NCBI GenBank assembly: GCA_000469685.2
Contig: LS997567.1
Span: 5,163,374 to 5,227,373, forward strand
Source: Haemonchus contortus
Taxonomy: Eukaryota; Nematoda; Chromadorea; Rhabditida; Trichostrongylidae
Length of the DNA stretch: 64,000 nt
Direction: 5' to 3'
Under the pieces are notes generated by a model. It was not told the origin of the DNA, did not search any database, and worked only from the letters and a program-made list of their open reading frames with translations. Position 1 is the stretch's first letter. The number at the start of each line of letters is the position of its first letter. Positions 24,901 through 34,300 of the stretch are shown here, in pieces. Made by a program: the position numbers and the translations under genes.

Positions 24901-27900
24901 TGGCGTGTACGACAGCGCATGACATCCCCATTCATCCTTGCAGCCAACTACAGCTCAAAGATGTAATCAAATAATTCTGGAGAGGTATGATAGTAATTAT
25001 ATAATTACTACGGGGCGATAAAAATGACTTTTGAGGGGACCGTAATTGGTACAAATCATGATAGTGTGACTGATATATGATAATATAATATTGTATTATC
25101 AACAGTATGGGATGACTTGAGATGGGGAGAAAAACAGCGGCGTGTTTACCTGTTCTTTTAGCGTGCGTGGGTCTTTTCACCCGAACGAAATGTCGTACTA
25201 GCGGCATCGCGCGCGGCGAAAGGGAGGATGAATTTTCGCGGGAGATGATACCGTGGGAATCCGTATAGAAACACTGCTGTCCGCTTTTAGCGATCCTTAC
25301 AAGGTGCATTTCCGTCCTATCAGAAGCTGTAGTGACGCCTCACAATTAGAAGACAAGTGTTTCAGTAAACAACACCGAAACACAGCCGAAATTCGGGGTA
25401 ATCGACTTCTGTATGACGAGCGAGTCTTTTCATGAAGTGTTCCTTCTGGAATATGCAAACCACAGTACTGCAGACTACTTTGCAGAGCAGAAGAAGTACT
25501 GCGCACTCTTGGATTATGCGCTTTGACGTTTTTGAAACCTTGTTGGCTCTGTTGGACAGCGTAGCAGTAAGTCATGGCGGAACGACGCGTGTTCAATTTC
25601 TGCCTGGCCCTTTTTCCGGAGGCACCGCGCGCGATAAGCGGCAAGTTCGCGCGTCGCCAAGAGTATTAGTATTTCCTACTGTTTTCAACCATTCTGATGA
25701 GTTTCTGGCAATAATTGCAGGGTTCTCATCATTCAAAAAAAGGTTTCATACCTCTTCAATACAGTAATATTTGATGTTGTAAAAAAGTGAAGTCTACTTT
25801 GTTTGCTCGGTTTAAATGAAAGTCGATCACTTCAGAAGATGGAATTCTGCCATCTCGAAACCTCATTTTTCCCTTCCCTTATGAAGTGCGGCCCTGAATT
25901 ATACGTTAAAAAACTGCTTTTCAGAATTCTATTCGGATCGTGTCACCGAGTTACCGCCAAACAGCAAAGCCGTCTATGCAGAAGAACTCGTAGTTGGCGA
26001 TTGCGTCTTTCTTCTTTATAGGGTTATTTTTATTCATTATTTGTTACCCTTGTTTTAGTTCTATTAGCTTATTTACATATTTATTTATACTTTCGTTTGA
26101 ATGCACATCTAATGGGACAATGTGGTGCAACAACAAATTTATAAAGTCCCAGAGTTTTAAGGCAGGGACAGGCTATTACTGGTAATCCCTTTTAAATCTC
26201 TGTATCCATTTAAAAGAAAAATATGCCCCCATCAAAGGCTTCCGTTGGGAAAAGAATTGGCCGCTGCCGGTGTTTTGAAGGGCTTGCCTCTGTGCCCATT
26301 ACACTCTGTTGAAGCCTACTGGAACCTTTCTTTCAGCGATATTTTTTAAATTACCTGGCAAATTTACATAATTATGGATAAAAAATAAAAGGATATAGTT
26401 GAATGGAAACATGAGGTAAAGGAAAAAGCTTGGCTCTGAACTTTATTGTTGTGCGCCATGCACTTGACTTTCGCTCGAAATGATGGATTTTGGATTCTGC
26501 CACAATGCCCTCCAGAATTAAGTTGAGAAACCAGAGTTTTACCTACTAAACGAGCCTATGAATTGCTTATAGGGTCCAGCGTGGAATTACCGTACACCCT
26601 GAAGCCTGGGCGCCAAGATGGAAAAAAATTGGCCGCTGTCGCTAACCTTCGCGCGTAGTAGCCTAACCACTTGCCCCTAACCTTTTCACTATGCAACTGT
26701 CAAAGCGGAACTACAAAGTACTCAGCACTAGTAAGGCATAGGAGGCTGCCTTTCACAATTGTTGAGGCATTCGGAATGGCTTACACAATAACTCACAACA
26801 ATTCCAGCTTTCGGATTAATAGCGGGCTCCAGGGAGCGGGTGGCTTGGTTGCTTCGTTGCGGATCCGATCTAAGGATCATGTGCGTATGGCCAAGTCTTT
26901 TGTCACTGCGCCATTCTCTCTTCGTTAAGTGGTTAAGTGGCTTTGAGAGCGAGAGCTTCCATGATCGCACTATAACCGAACGCGATTTCAACGCTGAGGA
27001 AAAAAGAAAAGCCGATATCATTTGATATCATTTGGTAATAATACCTGTTATCACGACTACCGGGAAAAAGTAAAGCTGACTGCAGAAAAGCTTGGAAATT
27101 GGGATTTTTTTCGGGAACGAAAATCAGAGGCCACCGTCTATGTTATGTTCAAGTCACTGCCATAAATTATGTCTACTGCTTTCCATTTACAAGTATTACT
27201 GAGGTTGATATGTGGTTCATTGGCTGGCTTAATTACTCTTGATAATGGTGCCATTTAAAGGGCTTTCTTTTGATACTATTAAGTCTAACTGAAGTAAATG
27301 AAATTTCAGAATGGTTTTCGTCAACAGAAACTCCAGGATATTTCGATTACTTCGAGGAAAGGCGTCTTTTCACCGCTCACTCCTAATGGGCGTATTTTAG
27401 TCAACGATATGTTAGCGTCATGTTATAGCGACGTAAATGAGGCTATACTGCAAACCACCTACTTTTCAGTAAGAAATAATGTTTATCCATTTATATATGC
27501 TCTGTGAAATACGTATGATTGAAATTTCTTTCGTAGTGAATGATTAGGGACAATTGGGGTGAGAAAGGGAGGATGAGAGATGTGCCCTCGTGGTTTCGAA
27601 TTTCCCGCCCATGAATCCCATGTTCCCACTATAGTAAGCTCCAAGATAAAGGTCCTAGGTTCAATGGAGTATTACTCATCTCATCAGTATTGTGCGTCTT
27701 CAACTTCCCAGTGCATATTCTGGGCCCTCTATCCGGGTCCATTTTCCTTTTGCTATTGCAGTGCAAGTGATGCTTTTTCATGGCCTCAGGGGTTGGCTAG
27801 TGCTCCAACGTTCTCATCAATTAGTCCGGTTTCGGAAGCAGAAGAGCCATAAAGTACCACAGTTTGGGGGCAGTGAAAACCTTTTGACGGCCTTCTAAAT

Positions 27901-28466
27901 TACATTGAACCTAGCATATCCTTCACAGGCACCCCTTATTACAAGGGCATACCAGGCATACTAGACAACCCTCCTAAACGGCCCTTTGTCTGACATTTAA
28001 CCAGTTTTGACCTTTTTACCAGTTATCTCAGGCTACTTACTTTTATTCTTCTTCATATTAGGGCCATTGAATTGATTGTCTATGTTCACAATTGCGACAT
28101 CTTCAGGCATCTTCATAGTGCAAAACTTACTGGTTACTTGTAAAAACCTTTCTAGAACATGCCATCCTTTTAGGTGATGACATCATTACGAAAACGATTA
28201 CTTAGTTTATTTGGATATTGGATCGATCAGTCGGTAGGCAGATTACTTTTGACGTCTCATTTCTTTCCGTACGCATAATCTTTACAAGTTATACTTTGCC
28301 TCTGGCACTAATCTACTGCTTAGTTACTGCAGTAGCCATGATTTATTTTTGGTGCTATCTCAGTTTCGCCATACTCTGCACACGTACATTTATTCAGGTT
28401 GACTTGCCGTTTGGTTCGGAATTTTCCATGGAACTCTTACGACTTATTGTGCCATATATTAAATAG
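9904..28466 (+). CDS. Hedgehog-related secreted protein: five Ground-like modules plus C-terminal Hog (Hint) autoprocessing domain
   Basis: I read 24 exons: 9904-10287, 10501-10656, 10811-10916, 12380-12562, 13146-13267, 13399-13554, 13818-13884, 14479-14541, 14711-14914, 14970-15076, 15143-15298, 15886-16069, 16322-16428, 16488-16643, 17428-17509, 17925-18031, 18461-18613, 20947-21316, 21373-21473, 23166-23301, 25925-26022, 27310-27468, 28174-28233, 28398-28466. All phases agree and the sum is 3486 nt (1161 aa plus stop). Residues 1-23 look like a signal peptide (hydrophobic YILLVIHTV), which supports this start. Five Ground-like modules follow, then a Pro/Gln/Ala linker ending in a Gly run, then a Hint domain from Cys956. 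Family knowledge: nematode Hog proteins (warthog, groundhog, quahog) are secreted, mostly by ectoderm, and cleave themselves at Gly-Cys; several act in moulting. The size and single large N-terminus recall quahog (qua-1, about this length from memory); a multi-Ground groundhog is the alternative. I therefore give no symbol. The least certain boundaries are the donors at 10288, 12563 and 21317 and the NAGNAG acceptor at 13146/13149. Confidence 0.9.
10213..10656 (+). other. Ground-like module 1 of the Hog gene
   Basis: The N-terminal half lies at the end of exon 1 (EACCDAS, Cys-Cys at residues 104-105). The C-terminal half is exon 2, exactly 156 nt, with FEVIISEADF, the cysteine of QCKF and a YETPTQ end. 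Unlike the other modules, its first half shares an exon with the signal peptide and follows a basic stretch (LRLRRG, residues 48-53) that could be a processing site. That last point is inference. Confidence 0.85.
12041..12280. mobile_element. MITE family B, copy 1
   Basis: A diverged copy of the 240-bp element at 62843-63081. It shares CGCACGCGGCTGTCGCGGAC and the arm CTCGCCGCGACGCGG, with an end TTTCGTTCCTACTGC. It lies in the Hog-gene intron before exon 12380. Confidence 0.7.
13146..13554 (+). other. Ground-like module 2 of the Hog gene
   Basis: Exon 5 carries the Cys-Cys half (NECCDSRLAQIMRSA). Exon 6, again 156 nt, carries FEVIISAGDFATSTYY, the cysteine of TCKI and YETPVQ. This is the most textbook Ground-like match in the window. 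The acceptor of exon 5 is a cagcag tandem, so one residue (Ala or nothing) may be optional. Confidence 0.88.
13593..13768. mobile_element. GC-rich hairpin MITE in a Hog-gene intron
   Basis: The ends CTTTCAGAGTT and AACTCTGAAAG are perfect complements. The inner arms, GACGCGTGCGTGCTGCGACG and its complement, extend the stem to about 60 bases. A (CCGT)n run lies in the left arm. It occupies most of the 263-bp intron between exons 6 and 7. Confidence 0.85.
14970..15298 (+). other. Ground-like module 3 of the Hog gene
   Basis: Exon 10 (107 nt) gives DICCSSALFETMTDAFYEM. Exon 11 (156 nt) gives FIQKRVQNRF, FEVIVSPGDF, TCKY and YATPIQ. The two exons are separated by a 66-nt intron. The exon enters in phase 1 and leaves in phase 0, like modules 4 and 5. 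Confidence 0.88.
16322..16643 (+). other. Ground-like module 4 of the Hog gene
   Basis: Exon 13 (107 nt) gives KCCSLPLFRVMQSTYESL. Exon 14 (156 nt) gives MSFEVLVSTDDFAYASAY, ICKF, and YASPRQ. The intron between them is only 59 nt. The preceding intron carries a GC-rich stretch at 16180-16290 that is open in some frames but is not part of the module. Confidence 0.87.
16837..17290. mobile_element. Family A-related element, subfamily 2, in a Hog-gene intron
   Basis: It starts AAAGGCACAGTTGACGTTGA. The segment from 17038 (GCACCATTCGCACCGGGACC) matches 8128-8160 near the window start, and the tail matches 20640-20700. The right boundary is not certain. Confidence 0.45.
17775..17915 (+). mobile_element. 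tRNA-derived SINE, 3' fragment
   Basis: Only the 3' part is present (GACAGCTGGCCACCGTAAAT to ATTATCCTTTACC). Its terminal T run abuts the acceptor of exon 17925, so the SINE tail may supply the polypyrimidine tract of that splice site. Confidence 0.7.
17925..18613 (+). other. Ground-like module 5 of the Hog gene (divergent)
   Basis: Exon 16 (107 nt) gives YLCCDGTLQYEMLRSFYDE. Exon 17 gives VQRRFNTTFESIVSPSDF and SCKF but is 153 nt instead of 156. It ends LLFESSK rather than the Y-A/E-T-P-x-Q found in the others. It is therefore the most diverged copy and the one next to the Pro-rich linker. Confidence 0.82.
19864..19962. mobile_element. GC-rich hairpin family C, copy 1
   Basis: It begins GGCTGCTTTCATAGTCCGCC and ends with the exact complement GGCGGACTATGAAAGCAGCC. 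The core consists of GAGCGAGCG-type repeats. At 99 bp it is almost entirely palindromic. Confidence 0.85.
20330..20770. mobile_element. Family A-related element, subfamily 2
   Basis: The right end (AATTATCGTGATCTGTGCCT) matches family A. The interior near it (CATCCTTGCACTATTAGGCA) matches the elements at 53788-54178 and 16837-17290. The left end is not clear. Confidence 0.5.
20947..21316 (+). other. Pro/Gln/Ala heptad-repeat and Gly-rich linker exon
   Basis: This single exon encodes roughly nine imperfect copies of a seven-residue unit of the GPPQAPF type. An Ala/Pro stretch and a run of glycines (GGGGFGGGGGGGGGG) follow, just before the Hint domain. There is no ATG in this frame. It was found by reading back from the Hint exon and by its fit to phase 0 upstream and phase 1 downstream. 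Such low-complexity linkers are typical between the N-terminal domain and Hog in nematode Hog proteins, and the region is probably disordered. Confidence 0.85.
22205..22500 (-). mobile_element. tRNA-derived SINE, copy 3
   Basis: A reverse-strand copy. The 5' end at about 22500 reads GAGGTGTAGTGGCAAGTGG and the 3' end near 22205. The B-box region and body match the family with many substitutions. Confidence 0.72.
22597..23106. mobile_element. MITE family A, copy 1
   Basis: The ends AAGGCACAGTTCACGATA and ATCGTGATCTGTGCCTTT are near-perfect inverted repeats about 510 bp apart. The internal sequence closely matches the copy at 43684-44184. It lies in the Hog gene intron between 21473 and 23166, ending only 60 bp before the exon. 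Confidence 0.85.
23438..23600. mobile_element. GC-rich hairpin family C, copy 2
   Basis: The ends are GGCTGCTTTCATAGTCCGCG and CGCGGACTATGAAAGCAACC, with a core of GCGAGCG-type repeats and a less symmetrical centre. It lies in the intron after Hint exon 23166-23301. Confidence 0.83.
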
Positions 28467-28474
28467 AATAATTT

Positions 28475-28480
28475 AATAAA
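28475..28480 (+). terminator. Polyadenylation signal of the Hog gene
   Basis: An AATAAA hexamer begins nine bases after the stop codon, in an AT-rich stretch. This implies a very short 3' UTR, common in nematodes. Confidence 0.6.
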
Positions 28481-31400
28481 TTTTATTATCATCCTTTGTT
28501 TGTTGTGAACCTGATGTTTACTTGCCAGAACCAGTACTAGTTTTCGCGACAACTTATTCCATTTGTTTACTCGGTTTTGCAGTATCGTGATAACTTGATG
28601 ATCTCACATCATGATACTCCTTAGTATACCAGTTATATTGTGTTCCTTTTCTGCCTCATTGACTTGTAGAGAGCAGGCTTAGGCGTGTTTTTCAATTTAT
28701 CTTTTTTCTCGGACCATTTATCCCACGTCATTGAGCTGGACGAGCTAGCTTACTTCACTGCTGTCATCATCGTGTCACCAATCTGGCGGTGACCGAAAAA
28801 ATCGCTTCTGGTCCCCTTACAAAGCTCAATAACCCGCCGGAAACACCTACCGACAATCTCATTTGTCAACGTTCAAATAACTTCCTCAGCCTTCATTTTG
28901 ATTTGTTTGGAAGCAAAAATCACCCTAGGTTTTCATGATCCTGGGTTCGGGATTGGGCTGCCCGATGAACTCACTTTTACAGCTCAGTCTTAGTGATGAC
29001 AAGCTCCTCTTCAGTGACGTCTTTTGTTTTGGAATGAAGCGTTTCAACGAGTACAAACAAGTAAAACACTTTGGTACATGTCTTTCATCTTTCTGTCAGC
29101 TGGAATTTCTGGCCACCAACAGAAGTACAAGTGAATGGATGAAGTTTGGCTTTCGAGTGGGGCCCAATCTATCTCATTCTCAGTATCATCACTCCTAGCT
29201 ATCACTTCTTTACAATCTCCCCAGACTCCCTCATCTGCGATCTCTGGTGACCAAAGCCATTGCGATTATCCTCATTCAATGAAACATTTCTTGGCCGACT
29301 TTGGCTTTGAGCCAAATTACATTCGGGTCTCACAGGAACGATGTGGTATTAACTTAACGATCACATTTTTGCCCGAGTTCAGTACTAGTAATCCCAAAAA
29401 TCCACATAGACGCTCAGTAAAGGGCGTTTGTAGTATTTAAAGTTGTATGAACATTACAAATGCAAAAAGATGTCCCCCTCCGTCCTTTGAGCATGACCTT
29501 AGCTATGCGTATCGCATGAATAGATCGCCCTCCCAGTCTTGCGCTCGAGTGCTTGTGTCGTCGACTTTTTGGTGCTCTCTATGGGACAAAGATCTCTAGA
29601 ATCGTTGATCAGCCTTACTTTTTGCTCTCAGACCATGATCATACACCTATTCCTTACAAAGTATGTAGTAGTACTGTTTTTCTCCTCTACGAGATCCTCG
29701 TGGTAAAACTTCAACCCCTCTACCTGATATTTCTACCAGGTCGGCCTCTACCTTGTGATAGCCCTATTGCAAATTGGACCCTGGGATCCAATCTTTCCGG
29801 TGGGGGAATTCAGAACCCGTCTCTGAAGTTACCTACTGCACAGCACTCAAAAGTCACTTGGGAGTTACATTAGTAAGTTGGCGAGTCAATAAAGGGCACT
29901 TTTGAAAGCGCCTAGTCGTCAATCATTTGGTTTTAACGGGCTTGCAAACAATACACTTTACTTACTAGTAGACCATTCCGAGCAGTTATTGTCGCCTAGG
30001 ATAGCAGCACTATGACTACGACTACACACACATCGGCTGATACGTCATCGGCAGTTGCTACGTAGATTTTTCCGTTTGTAAAAACCCCCAAGGGGAAATT
30101 TGTCGATCTGGCAGTAAAACGAATTGGTAGAGAAAGATTTTGGATGTAGATTAACAAAAATTTTAAAAGATTTATGTAATGTGGTGGTAGCCGAAAAGTT
30201 CCCGTCGATGACGAAAAGTGCTGACGAAAATCATCTTCTCAAGAGGGTTCCCTTAGGGCCAAAGAAATGCAGTGAAATGACGAGCCACCAGACAACTGTG
30301 CCTCACACTGGCCCCCTCAGAATTCGCTTGGTAGAGACCCAATCGTCGTCGTTGCTTTGTCGACATCGACATCGTCGTCGTCGTTGTCGTCGTCGTTCAA
30401 CTTTATCGAATGCCATCGGTTCGTCATTTATACTGCTGCCATATGGGTACCGGCCACATAATGAAATCTGAGCGAAAGGCAATGTCGATTTTCCTTTTCA
30501 AGTAACGTCCAAAAAGAGGGCAGTCATCGAAAGATGGCCTACCCCAAGAGTGCTCTGGAGCGGCCCTTTAAATCATCATCTTTTCTACCAGTTACCAACT
30601 CATTTCACATGAAATTAGTACCTGTTCCTGTTTGTAAGAAGCTTATGCAAATGCCATTATTATGCTTTACTTTTTGGTAATTTACTTTACTCATATCGAC
30701 AATTTTTTTTCTGTTCGAAAGAAGGCCCCTAGTGGGCTTTTAACTTCCAGTAAGTTCGTGCCCTATCGGGGTACCGTAGACCTCCCTTGGCATAATGCCA
30801 ATTAACACATTGGCGGCCGGTAAACTTACTATCGGAGCTTTTCGTTTTTAGCCGAACATATAAACACTCTAAATGCTGTAAACAATTGATGGCCACTCCT
30901 CATTTCGACCCAATTTGTGCATGCGTCGGCTCGTGTAACACGTCTATGTACCAGTACGATTACTAATACTCGCATAGGATGTTTCTGTAATTCGATATTA
31001 CTCGTTATCACTTAGGCTTACTTCCAAATACAATACTATATGTACCGTAAAGTTTAGGATGTATCGTATTGCACTTCTTCAACAGTAGTGCAGTGAATTG
31101 CGATGATCATGCTCGTCCAATTGTTCGTACGTCTCTTCAAGTTTCCTCGCTTCCAGGTAACTTACTTATAACTTACTTATTCAATCTATCTGGTAACAAA
31201 AGTTTTGTCAAAGAAAATCGCATGCACATTGATGAATTAGGCACTTCAACTAATGGGGGAGCTGAGCTATTCTTTATGGGAATTGCATGGAAAATTCTTG
31301 AAGGGGGAACTGGGAAGATGTGATGCTATTTTGCGGATTTTCGTTTAATTCGTTCACCCAGAGGAAATTTCCGGTATTTTTCGATTGTTTTCCGATAATC

Positions 31401-31817
31401 CCATGAAAATTTAGCATTTTTTCCAATAAACGCCCCAGCCAGCAATAAAGGTTATGGGGGCAATACCGACTTTCACATTCATCCTCTTCTCTTCTGTTTT
31501 CAGACTGAACTCATCTACAACTTCGTTTAACTAGTTCTGATTAGCGACCAAAATGGCTTTTTCTTAACTAGTTTAGGAGAATGAGTACTATGTAGTACCG
31601 CCAAAAGACCTCTGAAGTTGTTATTGAAAGATGATTGATTCTCGGTCCCCCATAAAAGACATCGATCTCAGTTACTGCTTGCCAAAAGTGCTTTCCAGGG
31701 AAAAATCCCATCCGCCGGGAAGCGAAACCCAGCCGGTGATCCAGCCTGAAGGAACTACTCCTACAGAAACTTAAATATCCGAATACTTTCTAGGTCTATA
31801 GGTCCCGTTAAAAACTA
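28481..31817. other. Intergenic between Hog gene and Tc1-like element
   Basis: It holds a diverged repeat (29011-29215) related to 33779-33975, and a GTC/GAC-type trinucleotide run at 30356-30400. No supported gene. Confidence 0.5.
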
Positions 31818-33354
31818 CACTGGTGTGCAAAACTTAGGGACGAAATTGATAATGTAACATGAAACATTGTGGACTAAGTGGAAATAAGTGAAAGTGTGAG
31901 ATTATATTGCCAGACCTATGACGGCTATGCACAGGGAGTTAGACATCCCTTCGTGGAGGAGTAGTTCAAATAAAGCGAGAAATATGGCTACCCGCACAAA
32001 TCGAGGCAGGTGAGAGGTAAGAAAGAATTTTTTTTTTGTCAATCAGCCAGTAGCTACCAAGTACTGGGGTGTTATCCTCCTATACATCTTATCCCGCAGA
32101 CATCGTCTGGATAACCTGGCACGAGGAAGGATAATCGAGAAACTCGAAAAAGGCCGAACTATGACGAGTGCAGCCCAGGAACCTGGTATCGCTCACAGCG
32201 TTGTTTCACGTGCACGGAGAGCATTACGAACCTCTGATACTGCTGCACGAAGGAGAGGAGGTGGTCAACCAGGAACAACTGCACCAAGTTATGACCGCTA
32301 CATTGTGCAGCAGGCAAGAAAAGATCTACGTCAGTCAGCTTCTTTGATTGCAATGTCATATAACAGGATTTCAAAGCAAGCCATCCCACGCACCACAGTG
32401 GCACGACGACTGCACCGTTGCGGTCTCTTCGCCCGACGACCCTTACGTAGTGTTCCTTTGACCCTCGCGAATCGGCGAGACCGTTTAGGGTGGTGCCAGG
32501 AGCGTAGCGAACGGACCGATGAGAAATGGGGCCGTTTGCTTATTTCGGATGGGAGCAGATTCAGTCTGAGTAGTGATTCTGGACGCACTGTCATGGCCAG
32601 AGGTGGGGGCACGTACGTCTCTCAGAAACGTTGTGGAACTTGACCGTTCTGGTGGTCGAAGTGTTATGGTATGGGGAGGCATCATGCTTCGTAACCGTAC
32701 TTACCTCCAGATTTCTGAGCGTGGGACCCTTAACAGTCGGCGTTACTGTGAAAAGGAACCCCTCCTTAATGTGTATCTTTTCAGTGCTGCAGTGAGCCCT
32801 GAAATCATTTTTATGGATAACAGTGCGCGACCGAATCGAACAGCTCAGGTGAAAGAGCTCTTGACACAAGAGGTTATCCAGCGAATGGAGTGGCCTGCCC
32901 GTTCCCCCGACCTGAATCCCATCGAGCACGTGTAGGATGCACTGGGTAGAGGCATTGCAGCACGTCCAAATGCACCACCGACCATCCAGCAATTGTCAAT
33001 TGTGCTGATAGATGAGTGGAATGCCCTACCACAATAACTCATTTCCAACCTCGTGGAAATTATGGGATCGCGTTACAGAGCATTCACTGCTGTCCGTGGT
33101 GATCACACACCCCATTAGGATCCGCGTCGCTTCTTTTGAAGTACTAAGATAAGTTGTGAGGAACTATGTGTAATCGGTACCTTTCAATAACAAAGTCTTA
33201 TTTGCTCGTCCTATTTCGATTTTCGGCTAGTTGCTTCCTGTGCGATATTGTAATGATCGTCTATTGCTATGGTATGAATTTCATCGAACTCTGTCGTCTG
33301 ACAGAGGTACAGTAATCGAAAGTTGCTTCCGTCCCTAAGTTTTGCACACCAGTG
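31818..33354 (+). mobile_element. Tc1-like DNA transposon with intact terminal inverted repeats
   Basis: The ends are perfect 25-bp inverted repeats beginning CACTGGTGTGCAAAACTTAG (31818-31842 and 33330-33354), flanked by TA on both sides (31816-31817, 33355-33356), the Tc1/mariner target duplication. The 1537-bp length is normal for a full element. The transposase inside is broken (separate entry). Confidence 0.95.
32095..33116 (+). pseudogene. Decayed Tc1-family transposase
   Basis: The N-terminus (RHRLDNLARGRIIEKLEKGR) and following helix-turn-helix region are in one frame to about 32600. The rest (SVMVWGGIMLRNRTYLQISE, then MDNSARPNRTAQV, then RSPDLNPIEHV) is in another frame, so there is a frameshift near 32600-32625. 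Two stops interrupt the second half: TAG at 32933 where Trp is expected after PIEHV, and TAA at 33035 after LPQ. The acidic residues of the DDE triad can still be located. It cannot make active enzyme, though the intact ends could be mobilised from elsewhere. Confidence 0.92.
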
Positions 33355-33356
33355 TA

Positions 33357-34282
33357 TTTAACACCTGGCCCTCTCCCATCCCCCGATCCATGTACACTGG
33401 GCTTTTTACGACGCACACCAGTTGATTGTGTCCCCCCTAAGCTTTTCTCATTATCTCACTACGGGTGGGTTCAGCTGGGTGCTGCGACGAATCAATAATG
33501 TTTTAATGGTATTTCAATAGTAAATGCTTGTGGTCACTGGTCAAATTCCCCCGTCTCCGGGACGGACTTCATGTGTCGTTCCTAATTTTCTCTTCGTACA
33601 TTTCGTACACACCGGCTGCTGTGTTTCCCGCCCAACCACAATAACTACTTGAGACGAGCTCTTCCCTCTAGGTTGCCGCCGGTTTACCGTATGATTATAC
33701 CGAATCATGGAATCGTGCCGAGACCGCCTTTCATTTACAGCATACATTTGACTTTTTTATTTCATACTCCTTTACAATACCGTGTATTTTGGCTGTTTCT
33801 TACTTTGAGATGAAGCATTCCAGTGAGAACAATCACATAAAACGTTTTGGTATATGTCTTTCATCTTTTCTGTCAGCTCAGAGCTTTTGACGTATTCAAA
33901 TACAAGTGCAAAGATGAAGTTTGGAAGTTTGGAAATGCCTCGATCTATCTCACTTGTAGTCTCATCACTCTTAGCCGAGTCAGTGAAAGCTATGATGTCA
34001 GCCATGCCAATTCCAAACACACTCGCCCTTGCTCTGCTCGTACATCAAATCCCAGCCCCACTGGATCTGCATGATAGGCGAAACCCCGTTTTCGAAACAC
34101 TATTTTTCTATGTTCTCTCATGTTCTCAAAGTTTCCACACTATCTTCCACCGAAATCTTTTTGCACCCAAATGGTGTACCGAAAAAGTTTTCCGCCGTCA
34201 CCATTTCACCAATTCCCACCCATCGAGCCACCATGCGATACATTAAACACCGAGTCGGCATCGAAATCATTTTTAGCTGCTT
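33357..34282. other. Intergenic upstream of the K2P channel
   Basis: It holds the second copy of the diverged repeat (33779-33975; shared GTCTTTCATCTTT-CTGTCAGCT and ATCTATCTCA). The minus-strand frame at 33772-34020 is open for 82 codons, but I recognise nothing in it. Confidence 0.45.
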
Positions 34283-34291
34283 TAATTTCAG
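34283..34291 (+). promoter_or_regulatory. Candidate spliced-leader trans-splice acceptor
   Basis: A TTTAATTTCAG acceptor ends at 34291, nine bases before the chosen ATG of the channel gene, and no matching upstream coding exon is apparent. In nematodes this spacing is typical of spliced-leader addition. A cis-spliced 5' UTR exon would look the same. Confidence 0.45.
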
Positions 34292-34300
34292 TTTCCTCAT

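Larger units (their letters stand above)
21373..28466 (+). other. Hog (Hint) autoprocessing domain exons
   Basis: Six exons, residues 956-1161. The domain starts GCFSTDTWVTTPDG, with the nucleophile Cys956 after Gly955. The conserved T-x-x-H block is TPRH (Thr1022, His1025). The C-terminal part has GVFSPLTPNGRILVND and the invariant ASCYSD (Cys1104). The tail VDLPFGSEFSMELLRLIVP matches the usual end of nematode Hog domains. All residues known to drive the N-S acyl shift and thioester formation are present, so self-cleavage is expected. The sterol-recognition-like tail is short (about 40 residues). Confidence 0.92.

Noticed and set aside
33772..34020. 82-codon minus-strand frame upstream of the channel gene
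   Set aside because: It lies in a diverged repeat; no start context, splice partner or known motif supports a gene.
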